Shown: in pieces, positions 42,933 to 51,868 of the stretch
How positions within the stretch are numbered: position 1 is the first letter of the stretch
How the letters are laid out: each line of letters starts with the position of its first letter
Source of the DNA: Thermohalobaculum sp039028795
Lineage (GTDB): Bacteria > Pseudomonadota > Alphaproteobacteria > Rhodobacterales > Rhodobacteraceae
Direction: 5' to 3'
NCBI GenBank assembly: GCA_039028795.1
Contig: JBCCHJ010000018.1
Coordinates: forward strand, 16,978 to 80,977
Length of the DNA: 64,000 nucleotides
Notes under the pieces: generated by a model
Databases searched by the model: none
Told to the model about the DNA's origin: nothing
The model's input: the letters and a program-made list of their open reading frames with translations, nothing else
Program-made: the position numbers and the translations under genes

Positions 42933-44305
42933 GTGTTCGCGCCGATTTCGGACTGTTTTTGACCGTGGCGGTCGTTCTGCACTTGATTGTGCTCACGCTG
43001 GCGAACTTGAACCCGCAAGATTCCGCAGGCGCATCCGGCGGCGGGGCTCAGGCAGCCGCGGCATCGGAAAACCTGGCAGCGTTGATCGAAAGCTGGGACG
43101 CACAGCCAGAAACTGAAGTCCCGGCAGATCAGGAAACAATCGATCCTGTCGAGGATACGGCGGACGCGCCAGAGCCCATGCAATCGCCCGAGGCCACGGA
43201 AACTGCCGATCAACCGACGCAGGAAGCGCCGCGCCCGTCCGAGTTGCCAGATGTCGACACTCCGAAGATTCCGACGCCCCAGGTCCCGGATACCCAGATA
43301 GCTCGGGCAGTACCTACCGAAGCCCCGCCGCTTCAGGTGCAACAACAAGAAGATGCGACGCCGGTCAAAATACCAGCCCTGCCGATCGTTCCAGAATCCC
43401 CCAATTCGATCCAGGTGGACACGCGAGCGGACGAGCCAGAGCCCGATCCGAACCAGGCTTTTCAGGCACCGCGCAGTTTGACTCAGGCGCCGCCTGAACC
43501 TCTGGAGACCGATGCCCCGCGCTTGGAAACAGATACCAGGCCGGAAATTGCCGCCCTGACACCGCCGGAAGCTGCGGAATTGCCTGATCAAGAGCCCTTC
43601 CAGGTGCCGGAAGAAATCGTGCCGGAAGACACAGGACCTGCGCCGGTCATTGCAAGACTGCCGACCGCAAAGCCTGAGCTGCCGGATTGGATGGTGGCTG
43701 AGCAACGCGAAGCTGCCAAGCAGGCAGAAGCCAGACGTCAGCAGCGCCAACAGAAAAAACGCGAAAAGCAGCGGCAACAGCAACAACAGCAACAACGCCA
43801 GCAGGCAAAAAAGGAAAAGAAGCCGCAGCGGCAACAAACTCAGCAGGCTCAACCAGCAAAGCCAGATAAACCTGCAGAGCAACCATCTCAAGCTGCGGAA
43901 GGAGCTGCAAAGCCCTCTTCGGGCGGCTCGACCGGATCGCAGCAACAGGCAGCCCTTGGGGCGGGGACAGGAACTGCCCGCCAGGGAACGGGATATTCGG
44001 CGGCGGCTATCAGCAGCGCAAAGTCGCGGTACATTTCGGCCGTGCGTCGCGCGATTGCAAAGAAGAAACGCTATCCGAAACGCGCACGCCGTCGCGGCAT
44101 TACTGGACGCGCTTCGATCCGCCTGACGCTCAGCGCCGACGGTCAGCTATTGGGCGTATCCTTGGCGAAGTCCAGCGGATCAGATTTGTTGGATGAAGCA
44201 GCGTTGAAAGCTGCCCGGGCGGTCGGACGATATCCAAAAATTCCGAAAGAGATGGGCCGCAGCAAAGTGTCCTTCACCCAACCGATCGGTTTTGTTGTGA
44301 AGTAG
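42929..44305 (+). CDS. tonB: TonB energy-transducing protein
   Basis: A 458-residue TonB. A membrane anchor (FLTVAVVLHLIVLTLANL) is followed by a long Pro/Glu-rich region (~60-260), a Gln/Lys/Arg-rich stretch (~270-310) with CAG/CAA runs, and the C-terminal TonB domain: KKKRYPKRARRRGITGRASI and DGQLLGVSLAKSSGSDLLDE. It is longer than most TonB proteins because of the linker. It ends the exbB-exbD-exbD-tonB operon that would power all receptors of this region. Confidence 0.9.
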   Translation: MSVRADFGLFLTVAVVLHLIVLTLANLNPQDSAGASGGGAQAAAASENLAALIESWDAQPETEVPADQETIDPVEDTADAPEPMQSPEATETADQPTQEAPRPSELPDVDTPKIPTPQVPDTQIARAVPTEAPPLQVQQQEDATPVKIPALPIVPESPNSIQVDTRADEPEPDPNQAFQAPRSLTQAPPEPLETDAPRLETDTRPEIAALTPPEAAELPDQEPFQVPEEIVPEDTGPAPVIARLPTAKPELPDWMVAEQREAAKQAEARRQQRQQKKREKQRQQQQQQQRQQAKKEKKPQRQQTQQAQPAKPDKPAEQPSQAAEGAAKPSSGGSTGSQQQAALGAGTGTARQGTGYSAAAISSAKSRYISAVRRAIAKKKRYPKRARRRGITGRASIRLTLSADGQLLGVSLAKSSGSDLLDEAALKAARAVGRYPKIPKEMGRSKVSFTQPIGFVVK

Positions 44306-44311
44306 CCTTAA

Positions 44312-44342
44312 GAGATCGGCCAAGCCTATGGCCGCCGATCTC
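44312..44342. terminator. 9-bp hairpin between tonB and convergent monooxygenase gene
   Basis: GAGATCGGC (44312-44320) pairs with GCCGATCTC (44334-44342). An inner GGCC/GGCC pair can extend the structure. It lies between two convergent stops, but has no T-run. Confidence 0.55.
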
Positions 44343-44365
44343 CTCGCGATCATTCCAGAACGGCT

Positions 44366-44674
44366 TTAGGCCCCTACAACAGCTTGAAAGCCTTCAAAGA
44401 CAGGATGGCCCAGATACAGGACTTTGTTCTGGCCAGCGTCTTTGTGCGCATCGCGAAATTGCTGGGATTTTGTCCAAGCCTCGAAATCCTCGCGGCTCGA
44501 CCAGATGGTGTGCGAGGCATAAAGTGTGTGGTCGTCTTGCTCCGGCCCTTTCAGCAGATGGAAGTCCACGAAGCCTTTCATTTCGCCAAGCTTTGTGTCG
44601 CGGCCTTTCCAGACCTCTTCAAACGCTTCCTCGCTGCCTCTGGCAACTTTAAACCGATTCATGGCTACGAACAT
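44366..44674 (-). CDS. IsdG/ABM-like haem-degrading monooxygenase
   Basis: A 102-residue antibiotic-biosynthesis-monooxygenase-fold protein. MFVAMNRFKVARGSEEAFEE, KGFVDFHLLKGPE and YASHTIWSSREDFEAW match the IsdG/HmoB haem oxygenase subgroup, with Asn6, Trp and a possible His ligand further on (SQQFRDAHKDAG). The ATG at 44674 has AGGAG upstream and lies 26 bases inside the end of hmuV, so it is the last gene of the hmu operon. It would release iron from imported haem. Confidence 0.82.
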   Translation of the reverse strand: MFVAMNRFKVARGSEEAFEEVWKGRDTKLGEMKGFVDFHLLKGPEQDDHTLYASHTIWSSREDFEAWTKSQQFRDAHKDAGQNKVLYLGHPVFEGFQAVVGA

Positions 44675-45479
44675 CACCTGTCTCCTCGGGTGTCTTTGAT
44701 GGTTGGCTCTGAAAGAGCGGCGTAACAACGGTTTGGCCGCTTACATTTAGAACTGCGATGGGTATCCCGTAAATGGGTTCAAGGACTGCCGGGGTTAAAA
44801 CATCCGGCACAGCACCGTCCGCCGCAATCCTACCCTGGTGCAGCACGATGACCCGGTCCGCAACTGCGGCTGCTAACGTTAGGTCATGCAGGATGATCAG
44901 AACGCCGCTTCCTTCTTTGGCTGCATCCCTTGCTGCCGTAAGAACTGCGCGTTGATGCGCCATATCCAAACTGGCCGTTGGCTCGTCGATGAGCAGGTAA
45001 CCCGGAGATCCCAAATGCGCGCCAGCCCAGAGCTGAGCCATCGTCCGGGCCAGATGCGCCCGATGTGCCTCGCCGCCCGAAAGGCGTGACACGGGCGCCT
45101 TGGCATGTTCAATCAGATCAAAGGCCGTTAAGGCGCGGGCAGTTATTTCGGCCGCGTGTGCCGGCGGCACGTTCCGGTCAATTGCAAGTCCGATCAAATC
45201 AGCCACGGGAAAGGGAACATCGCGCGCTGGCGACTGTTCAAGCACGGCGCGTTGCTTCGCGAGATCGGCTGGTGACATGCCCGTCACCTCCCGCCCATCC
45301 AAAATAGCTTTGCCTTTGAACGGACGGATCGCCCCCGACAGAGCCGCAAGTAGTGTCGACTTTCCGGCCCCGTTCGGGCCGACAATGGCCGTGACGGCAC
45401 CGCGCGGCAGCCCAAGATGCAAGTCGTTAAGCACCGTTTTGTCGGCGTATCTGACAGATATACCCTGCGCCTCAAGCAA
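44649..45479 (-). CDS. hmuV: Haem ABC transporter ATP-binding protein
   Basis: A 276-residue ABC ATPase. AIVGPNGAGKSTLLAALSG is Walker A, LSGGEAHRAHLARTM the signature, and YLLIDEPTASLD Walker B. LTLAAAVADRVIVLHQGRI is the H-loop region, with His in LHDLTLAA. Order and sequence match HmuV. It overlaps hmuU by 8 bases. Confidence 0.93.
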   Translation of the reverse strand: MLEAQGISVRYADKTVLNDLHLGLPRGAVTAIVGPNGAGKSTLLAALSGAIRPFKGKAILDGREVTGMSPADLAKQRAVLEQSPARDVPFPVADLIGLAIDRNVPPAHAAEITARALTAFDLIEHAKAPVSRLSGGEAHRAHLARTMAQLWAGAHLGSPGYLLIDEPTASLDMAHQRAVLTAARDAAKEGSGVLIILHDLTLAAAVADRVIVLHQGRIAADGAVPDVLTPAVLEPIYGIPIAVLNVSGQTVVTPLFQSQPSKTPEETGDVRSHESV

Positions 45480-46539
45480 AGAGACGTCCCTTTGAGATCT
45501 GGCGCAGCAGCAGCCATAAGAAAAATGGCCCGCCGATCAAACTGGTGGCCAACCCAATGGGGGGTTCTTGCGGCGGGATCGCAAGGCGAGCGCCAAGATC
45601 TGCGGCAAGCACCAGCGAAACCCCAACCAATGCCGCCACAGGTAGCAGCAGGTTATGCTGCGACCCCACAACAAGGCGCGCGATGTGAGGTGCAACCAAC
45701 CCGATAAATCCGACCGGGCCAGCGGCGGCCGTTACTGCACCGACGGCCAAGGCTGTGGCGAACGCAATCATCAAACGTGTTCGTTCCACATCCAAACCCG
45801 TGTGAAATGCTGCGCGCTCGCCCAGTTGCAAAAGATCCAACGCCCGGCTCTGCAAGAGAAAGACCGGGATCATCACCGCAACCAGGACGGCAACCAAGAT
45901 GATCAACGCACGGTCTGCTGTGCCAAGCGAGCCCATCGTCCAAAAAGTCAGGTCTCTTAACTGCTGATCGTCCGAAACATAAATCAAAACGCCGATTGCG
46001 GCGGCGACGATCGCGTTAATAGCGACACCTGCCAGGATCAGCGTGATCGCACTGCTTGACTGGGCAAGATGCACGATCGTGAACAAGATGGCGATCACGG
46101 CTGCGCCCCCGATGAAGGCAGCAATAGGGATCAACAGCGTGCGCAAAACATCCGGCAAAAACTCGGCCACGGCGGCACCCAGCACGATGGCCCCAACTGC
46201 GCCAAGCGAAGCGCCAGCGGACACGCCGATCAGACCGGGTTCAGCCAAAGGGTTGCGCAGCAGGCCCTGAAGGGCTGCACCAGACAAGGCCAAAGCGATA
46301 CCGACAGCAATGCCCAAAAGGGTTCTGGGCAACCGAATTGACCAGATGATCGCAGCTTCGCCATCCGTGCCATTTCCAATCAGGGCTGCAAATACACGCC
46401 CAGGCGTGATTTCGACGGGACCCAGCGCAAGCTCTGCAATGATCAGGCCGATGACTGTGAACAGCAAGAGGCCAAACGTGATGGACAGGATCGAAAAGCT
46501 GTCCCGGCGTAGCGCGGTCGCGGTGCCGGTTTGGCTCAC
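45472..46539 (-). CDS. hmuU: Haem ABC transporter permease
   Basis: A 355-residue FecCD-type permease with about ten membrane segments. RLPRTLLGIAVGIALALSG, GLLRNPLAEPGLIGVSAGA and AAAGPVGFIGLVAPHIARL are family motifs. It overlaps hmuT by 4 bases (ATGA) and hmuV by 8. Confidence 0.93.
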   Translation of the reverse strand: MSQTGTATALRRDSFSILSITFGLLLFTVIGLIIAELALGPVEITPGRVFAALIGNGTDGEAAIIWSIRLPRTLLGIAVGIALALSGAALQGLLRNPLAEPGLIGVSAGASLGAVGAIVLGAAVAEFLPDVLRTLLIPIAAFIGGAAVIAILFTIVHLAQSSSAITLILAGVAINAIVAAAIGVLIYVSDDQQLRDLTFWTMGSLGTADRALIILVAVLVAVMIPVFLLQSRALDLLQLGERAAFHTGLDVERTRLMIAFATALAVGAVTAAAGPVGFIGLVAPHIARLVVGSQHNLLLPVAALVGVSLVLAADLGARLAIPPQEPPIGLATSLIGGPFFLWLLLRQISKGRLFA

Positions 46540-47396
46540 AGACCAGCCTCGGCTGCGTCGTCAGGGTGCAACTCGCGGGCCAGTTCAGCAATCGCTGCTG
46601 GCGTGCGCGGGCCAAATCCCAACAACAGCATGCCTTCCATCGTCACGGCCCGGCCATTTTGCCCCGCGGGGGTCAGCGCGATCTCTGGGCGTTCCAGAAC
46701 GGCTTTCGCGCCTCCGGACCGTTCAGCGTGTTGCGCCATCATAAGGATGACGTCCGGCGCGGCCTGGATTATCGCCTCGCGCGACATTGGCTTGAAGCCT
46801 TCAAAATCACCGGCGGCGTTCTGGGCCCCTGCCAGGGCAATCATCGAATCCGCCGATGTATTTGCGCCGCCGACCATCGGCGTGCCGCGGTCCACAGACA
46901 GGACAAACAAGACCTTTGGCCGATCCTTCAACTTGGCCACCTTCTCGGCAACCTCGGTCAGATTCTGCGACACGTCCTTCGCCATCGCCTCGCCTTCGGC
47001 GGACTTATCCAAGGCGTCCGCCACGAACTGGATCTTTGCGAGGATCGCACTGGTGTCGTCACCCTCTGGTCCTTGGACCATACGCACACCGGCGGCCTCG
47101 ATCTGCGACAGAGCCGTCGGCGGTCCGGCATCATGGGAGGCGATCACTAGATCGGGGGTCAGCGATAAGATCCCTTCAGCAGACAGGCGCCGGACATATC
47201 CGATCTGTTCCTTGCCCGCAGTTTCCGCCGGAAAGTTCGAGGTAGAATCCACGGCAATCACGCGATCGCCGGCACCCAGAGCAAAGGCGATTTCGGTCAA
47301 ATCACCACCTGCGATGACGATACGATCCCCTGCGATGCTGGCTGATGCCAACAGGGCAGAGAAAGCGAAGATCGAGAAGGCAATCATGCGTTTCAT
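46536..47396 (-). CDS. hmuT: Periplasmic haem-binding protein
   Basis: A 286-residue class III substrate-binding protein with a signal peptide (MIAFSIFAFSALLASASIAG). RIVIAGGDLTEIAFALGAGD, SNFPAETAGKEQIGYVRRLS and DLVIASHDAGPPTALSQIE resemble HmuT; the conserved Tyr of the haem site is probably that in GYVRRLS. It sits between hmuS and hmuU with 4-base overlaps. Confidence 0.92.
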   Translation of the reverse strand: MKRMIAFSIFAFSALLASASIAGDRIVIAGGDLTEIAFALGAGDRVIAVDSTSNFPAETAGKEQIGYVRRLSAEGILSLTPDLVIASHDAGPPTALSQIEAAGVRMVQGPEGDDTSAILAKIQFVADALDKSAEGEAMAKDVSQNLTEVAEKVAKLKDRPKVLFVLSVDRGTPMVGGANTSADSMIALAGAQNAAGDFEGFKPMSREAIIQAAPDVILMMAQHAERSGGAKAVLERPEIALTPAGQNGRAVTMEGMLLLGFGPRTPAAIAELARELHPDDAAEAGL

Positions 47397-48442
47397 TGGA
47401 CAGTCTCCGATAACAGCCCCTCAGCCAGTTCGCGCCAAACGGGATTCTCGGTACCACCAGGGGGGCGCGAGCCGAAGAACTGGCAAACCATTGTATTGTC
47501 CGCATCAAAGAGTTCTATCGACGTAATCAATCCACGCGCTGTGGTCGGCTTGCGAACCAGCCAGGCCGATGCAACTTTATCCTGACGCATATGTAGGTTG
47601 AACTTATCATCCAGAACATTCAACCACGGTCCCATCTCTACGACGCGATCGACCCGGCCAGAGAAGATCTGGATACAGCCGGGATTGCCCACGAAACACA
47701 TAATCGGAACCTTAACGGCACTTGCTCCTTCCAAAAGAGAGGTTGCCGCTTTGGCAGGCAGCGATTGCGCAAGATCTTCGCCGGCCAGTCGCAGTGCTTG
47801 CTGGCGCCCCGCGCCCACATCCCTGAGGATCATAAAGAATTCGTGGCTGTGCTGCAGCTCTTTCCAACGGGTACGCAATTCGCTGACATTGATCTCAGCA
47901 TCCGGACGATCTTGTTTGGCGGGCTGTGGCGGATCAAAAGACACCTCGGTCTCTGACAGATGACGTGCGACCAGCGCATCCCACGCCCGCATGTCCGCCT
48001 CGGCCAAGCTATAGATCTTTAAAACCGACGACCCATGCGCATCGAAAATCTGGATCGAATGCCGAACACCTGACTTCGTTTCCTCGACGATCGCGTATCC
48101 CGCATGCCAGTGCCGCAGAAACAGCCGGAGGTCGATGTCGCCTGTAACCTGTCCCATGCCCCCTTCTATGGCAATCTCGCCGAAAGGACCTTTGGTTTCG
48201 TGGACGACCGCATCATTCCGGGTCAGCGTCATCACCGGGCCAACGGCCTTTAGGTCATAAATAACGTCCGCGAAATCCGGTCCACGCGGGGAAAGGCGTG
48301 TGACTTCATCCGTGGCGACCCGCGCCTCGACCAACGCGCCTTCAGGCACGCCTAAGCGCGTTGCCGCGTCAACGGCACGGATGGTCGGGTCATTTTCGCG
48401 CAGGGATTTGAAATCGAGCAACAGCTGGCTTTGGGCTGGCAT
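47393..48442 (-). CDS. hmuS: Haem-degrading/haem-chaperone factor
   Basis: A 349-residue HemS/HmuS protein with two homologous halves. GEIAIEGGMGQVTGDIDLRL and FVGNPGCIQIFSGRVDRV are the conserved central blocks of the halves; FLRHWHAGYAIVEE carries candidate haem-ligand His residues. It handles or degrades haem in the cytoplasm. The start is 19 bases after the receptor stop. Confidence 0.9.
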   Translation of the reverse strand: MPAQSQLLLDFKSLRENDPTIRAVDAATRLGVPEGALVEARVATDEVTRLSPRGPDFADVIYDLKAVGPVMTLTRNDAVVHETKGPFGEIAIEGGMGQVTGDIDLRLFLRHWHAGYAIVEETKSGVRHSIQIFDAHGSSVLKIYSLAEADMRAWDALVARHLSETEVSFDPPQPAKQDRPDAEINVSELRTRWKELQHSHEFFMILRDVGAGRQQALRLAGEDLAQSLPAKAATSLLEGASAVKVPIMCFVGNPGCIQIFSGRVDRVVEMGPWLNVLDDKFNLHMRQDKVASAWLVRKPTTARGLITSIELFDADNTMVCQFFGSRPPGGTENPVWRELAEGLLSETVQ

Positions 48443-48461
48443 AGGCTCCTCCCCAGAGGCG

Positions 48462-50582
48462 TTAGAATTCGATGCCGCCCGAAACTTTGAAGGTCCGGCC
48501 CGGCTGGTTGAGGTCGTTTCCAGCCAAACGATATTTTCGGTCTGTCAGGTTATCAATGCCTGCGGCAAAGAAGAATTCAGAACCAGGACCGGATTCGAAG
48601 CTGTAAGACGCGAAAAGGTCGAACAAAGCCGTGCCAGGTGTTGTTTGCTGACCCTGCGTGAAAACGACGTCGTCTTGTGCGCTAAGGAACGTGGCTCGGC
48701 CACCGACTTCCAGTCCGTCCAACGGTTTGACGCCGCCCGTAAACGTCAGCCTATCTTGCGGAATCGAGCCCAGACCGCCGCCGCCATCCTGCTTGGCCCT
48801 GGGTACCGTCAACCCAAAGCCAAAGAAGAAATCCGGATTGTCATAGGACATTTCGACTTCGAGGCCCCAGAGCGTTGCATCGACATTGCGATTGGTTGTG
48901 GAACCACTGATGAAGCTCGGAATTCCCGGTGGAAACGGCGGTGCCGGTTGAAAGAACGCGGGATCAGCCAAGACAACAACGGTATCGATGAAGTCATCAA
49001 CCTTTGCGTAGTAGCCGTTCATCGAAAACAAGAACGCGTCGCCTTGCCAAGCGACATCTTCCTCTTGGTACCGCAAACCTGCCGAAATTTCATTCGACCG
49101 CTCTGGATCCAAGTTTGGTGTGGGGACAAAGAAGTTACCGTTTAGGAACGTCCCGGGCGGAACACCCGGCGGGTTCAGCGGTGGGAACAGCGGGAAGAAG
49201 ATCGGGAAGTGCAGACCGTCATTGTAGAGCTCTGTCAGGCTCGGCGCGCGGAATGACCGTGCCCCCGATGCCCAGAGCTGTAGTTTGTCCGTTGCCTGCC
49301 ATTGCAATGCAAGTTTGGGAGAGAACGCGCTTTCGTCCCGTTCAGGAAAGTCCGCACGATCTGGTCTTAGGCCAAAGTAGTCGAACCGGATCCCGGGCGT
49401 AAGGGTTAGAGTATCGGTCAGAGAAATGTCGCCCTGCAGAAAGACCGATGCATACCGTGCTTTCGCATTCGGGGCGCTAAGGCGGTCAACCCCGTCCGTC
49501 GTGGCCTCTTGTTCGTCTTGATAGACCTCGATTCCGTAAGATAGTTGGACCGGCAAACCCAGATTCAAGTCGCTACGGTTGACCAATTCAAGCCCGATGG
49601 TCGTGAACTCAGTTTCGTTCAGACGACCGTCAGCGATCCGTTCTTCGCTCAGATCAATGCGGTTGAAATAGACCAGGGCGCTGAGGTCGACATAGTCATT
49701 GTTGGCAGGTGTCCATGTGAATTCGGCCCGGGCGTTGGTCGAGTCGATTTCACGGTTCACCGGGTTGGCGATAATAACACCGTCCGTAACGGAGGTCTCG
49801 GCATCGGCATTTGGCGGCGTTACACCTTCATCGTCATAAAACTGGGCGCTCAGCTCGATCCGAAAATCGCCGGGTTCATACCCGAATTTGATCAGCCCGT
49901 TCAGAGTGTCGATTTCAGAGTTCACGATTGGCTGCCCGGCGCCATCTTCGACATCACTGAACATCGGACGGTAGGAAACAAAGCCAAGCACATCAAAATC
50001 ACCTGCCTGGCCGGCCAGGGTGAGCGCGCTTTGAAGCTGATCGCCATTGCTGTCATAGCCAAGGCGAATCCGCCCTCCCCACGTCTCGTCTTCGTCCAAT
50101 ATGTCAGAGGCATCCTTGGTTTCAAGGCTTACAACGCCGCCCAAAGCGCCCGAGCCGAAAAGCGTTGACGAACCGCCGCGCAGAACCTCCACGCTTTGCA
50201 GGATTTCCGGATCGGTAAAGAACCGTCCACGGTGCGCCAGGTTAAAGTTTTGCCGGGCACCGTCCAAGCGCAGCACTACTTGGTCATCAGTAAATCCGCG
50301 GATGTTGATTTCCTGCGCGATTGCCCTTGGGCCGCCATCGATGGTCAGACCCGGAATATCGCCGATCAGCTCTTCATACGAAGATGCTTGGCGTCTTTGA
50401 AGTTCATCCAGATTGAAAACCGTGACCGCATTCGGTGTCTGCAGAATGCCACGTTCATCCCTTGAGCCGCCATAGACGATGATGTCTTCACCGCTCAGGT
50501 TTGCGACCTCAGTGTCTTGCGCCGATACGGGAACCGCGAAACCAATTGCCAATGCTACTGGCATCCAAAGTTTCAGCTGCAT
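48462..50582 (-). CDS. hmuR: TonB-dependent haem/haemoglobin receptor
   Basis: A 706-residue outer-membrane receptor. MQLKLWMPVALAIGFAVPVSA is the signal peptide; the ATG at 50582 has GGAGGGG upstream. The plug includes SSYEELIGDIPGLTIDGGP, INIRGFTDDQVVLRLDGAR and VEVLRGGSSTLFGSGALGG. The C-terminus SGGIEF ends in Phe as in beta-barrel proteins. A Pro-rich loop (FPIFFPLFPPLNPPGVPPG) lies in a predicted outer loop. Barrel features and operon context fit a haem receptor. Confidence 0.92.
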   Translation of the reverse strand: MQLKLWMPVALAIGFAVPVSAQDTEVANLSGEDIIVYGGSRDERGILQTPNAVTVFNLDELQRRQASSYEELIGDIPGLTIDGGPRAIAQEINIRGFTDDQVVLRLDGARQNFNLAHRGRFFTDPEILQSVEVLRGGSSTLFGSGALGGVVSLETKDASDILDEDETWGGRIRLGYDSNGDQLQSALTLAGQAGDFDVLGFVSYRPMFSDVEDGAGQPIVNSEIDTLNGLIKFGYEPGDFRIELSAQFYDDEGVTPPNADAETSVTDGVIIANPVNREIDSTNARAEFTWTPANNDYVDLSALVYFNRIDLSEERIADGRLNETEFTTIGLELVNRSDLNLGLPVQLSYGIEVYQDEQEATTDGVDRLSAPNAKARYASVFLQGDISLTDTLTLTPGIRFDYFGLRPDRADFPERDESAFSPKLALQWQATDKLQLWASGARSFRAPSLTELYNDGLHFPIFFPLFPPLNPPGVPPGTFLNGNFFVPTPNLDPERSNEISAGLRYQEEDVAWQGDAFLFSMNGYYAKVDDFIDTVVVLADPAFFQPAPPFPPGIPSFISGSTTNRNVDATLWGLEVEMSYDNPDFFFGFGLTVPRAKQDGGGGLGSIPQDRLTFTGGVKPLDGLEVGGRATFLSAQDDVVFTQGQQTTPGTALFDLFASYSFESGPGSEFFFAAGIDNLTDRKYRLAGNDLNQPGRTFKVSGGIEF

Positions 50583-50664
50583 ACCACCCCTCCAACATGC
50601 GTGATCTTGTTCACTAACCCGGCGTTGCTTCCTGCGGGTGGCTGGATCGGGCAGCACTGAATCT

Positions 50665-50692
50665 GTTACAGTAAGCCGATAATTTTTGTCAA
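50665..50692 (-). promoter_or_regulatory. Probable hmuR promoter
   Basis: On the minus strand a perfect TTGACA (50692-50687) is separated by 16 bases from TGTAAC (50670-50665), giving a leader of about 75 bases before the hmuR ATG. The -35 is embedded in AATTGACAAAAATT, which recurs in similar form upstream of the receptor at 54325. Confidence 0.55.
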
Positions 50693-50811
50693 TTTATTCA
50701 CACCGGATTCCAGCTCATTCTTCAAATGAAAACAGATCCTTCAAAGGACCGTCCCGTAACCCAGGCAAAAGTTGAATTGACCGTACGACATCTGAATTTC
50801 GCGTGCGAATT

Positions 50812-51807
50812 CTATTGCCAGCGCAGCCCGGCAAGTTTTCGTGCGGCCGACAGAAAAGACTTAATGCTGTCCCGGCTGATCGTCCAAATTTCGATGAAAG
50901 GTTGCGTATAGATCGACTTCAGATCAGCATGATCCGATTGCTCGCTGGCATCCAGTCCGAAGGTCAGTTCCTCTTCGGATTCGGACAGATGCAGCGAGCC
51001 AAAGATCCAGTCCCATACTGCCAACGCCACACCGAAATTCTTGTCGTAATGCTCCTCGGCGACCGAATGGTGCAACTGATGTTGGGCCGGAGAAATCAGG
51101 ATCCGTTCCAACCAGGGCCAGTACCGAATGTTGATGTGCGAGTGGCGTAGGTTCGATCCGGTGACATGGAAGAAGAAGACCAGCACATTGACGCCAACAA
51201 TCGTATAGAGATCCACCTTGTCACCGAAGAGATAGACGAACAGCGCAATTGCCGTTCCCTGCGCGACCGCCCCGCGCATTGCGTAAAGAACGCCCTCCAA
51301 CGGATGCACCCGATAGACGGTGATCGGCGTCAGCGTTGTGGCGGAATGGTGGGTTTTGTGGATTGCCCACAACACAGGCCATTTGTGCATCCACCGATGC
51401 ACCAGATATTTCGTGAAATCGTCGATCGAAAAAAGAAAAACGGAATACAGCGCAACCACCAGCCATGTCGGCGCATCACTGAAATGCCCGCGTCGCAGCC
51501 ATTCGATTTCATGCAGCCAGAAAAACAGCGCCGTCGCGATCACGATATGAGTGATTAGCAGCGGCGAGACAAAAAACGAGAAAATCCGATTGATCAAGAA
51601 GATCTTGTAGTCGGCCTGCGAGGAGTCCGAAAAGAAGACACCGCGATCAAAAAACTTCCTGACCGCCGCACCGATCGCCATGCGCTTGATAAAGATCAGC
51701 CACAGTAACGCGATCAAAAGAGAAAGGAAGAGGTAGCCGACAAAGACGCGTTTTTTGGGATTGGTGAAATCCGAAAAGATCGAGGCGATGTGATCGACGA
51801 ATTCCAT
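50812..51807 (-). CDS. Fatty acid hydroxylase / sterol desaturase family protein
   Basis: A 331-residue membrane di-iron enzyme. The His clusters are HRWMH and HKTHH early and HSHINIRYW...QHQLHH later; together they give the eight-His iron site. Four to five hydrophobic segments lie around them. The substrate (a fatty acid, hopanoid or carotenoid) cannot be told. It is on the same strand as, and 230 bases upstream of, hmuR. Confidence 0.85.
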   Translation of the reverse strand: MEFVDHIASIFSDFTNPKKRVFVGYLFLSLLIALLWLIFIKRMAIGAAVRKFFDRGVFFSDSSQADYKIFLINRIFSFFVSPLLITHIVIATALFFWLHEIEWLRRGHFSDAPTWLVVALYSVFLFSIDDFTKYLVHRWMHKWPVLWAIHKTHHSATTLTPITVYRVHPLEGVLYAMRGAVAQGTAIALFVYLFGDKVDLYTIVGVNVLVFFFHVTGSNLRHSHINIRYWPWLERILISPAQHQLHHSVAEEHYDKNFGVALAVWDWIFGSLHLSESEEELTFGLDASEQSDHADLKSIYTQPFIEIWTISRDSIKSFLSAARKLAGLRWQ

Positions 51808-51832
51808 CGGAGCTCACGCATTGCGGCTGAAG

Positions 51833-51859
51833 CCGGGTGGCGGTAGACCCGCCACCCGG
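51833..51859 (-). terminator. 11-bp hairpin terminating the DUF4856 gene
   Basis: CCGGGTGGCGG (51833-51843) and CCGCCACCCGG (51849-51859) form a perfect 11-bp stem with a 5-base loop. It begins 10 bases beyond the stop of the gene at 51869. No T-run follows. Confidence 0.65.
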
Positions 51860-51868
51860 AAGAGTTGA

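Noticed and set aside
42773..43945. 390-codon open frame on the minus strand, antisense to tonB
   Set aside because: It is Leu/Arg/Phe-rich low-complexity sequence mirroring the Pro/Gln-rich tonB linker; tonB itself has a clear anchor, linker and C-terminal domain.
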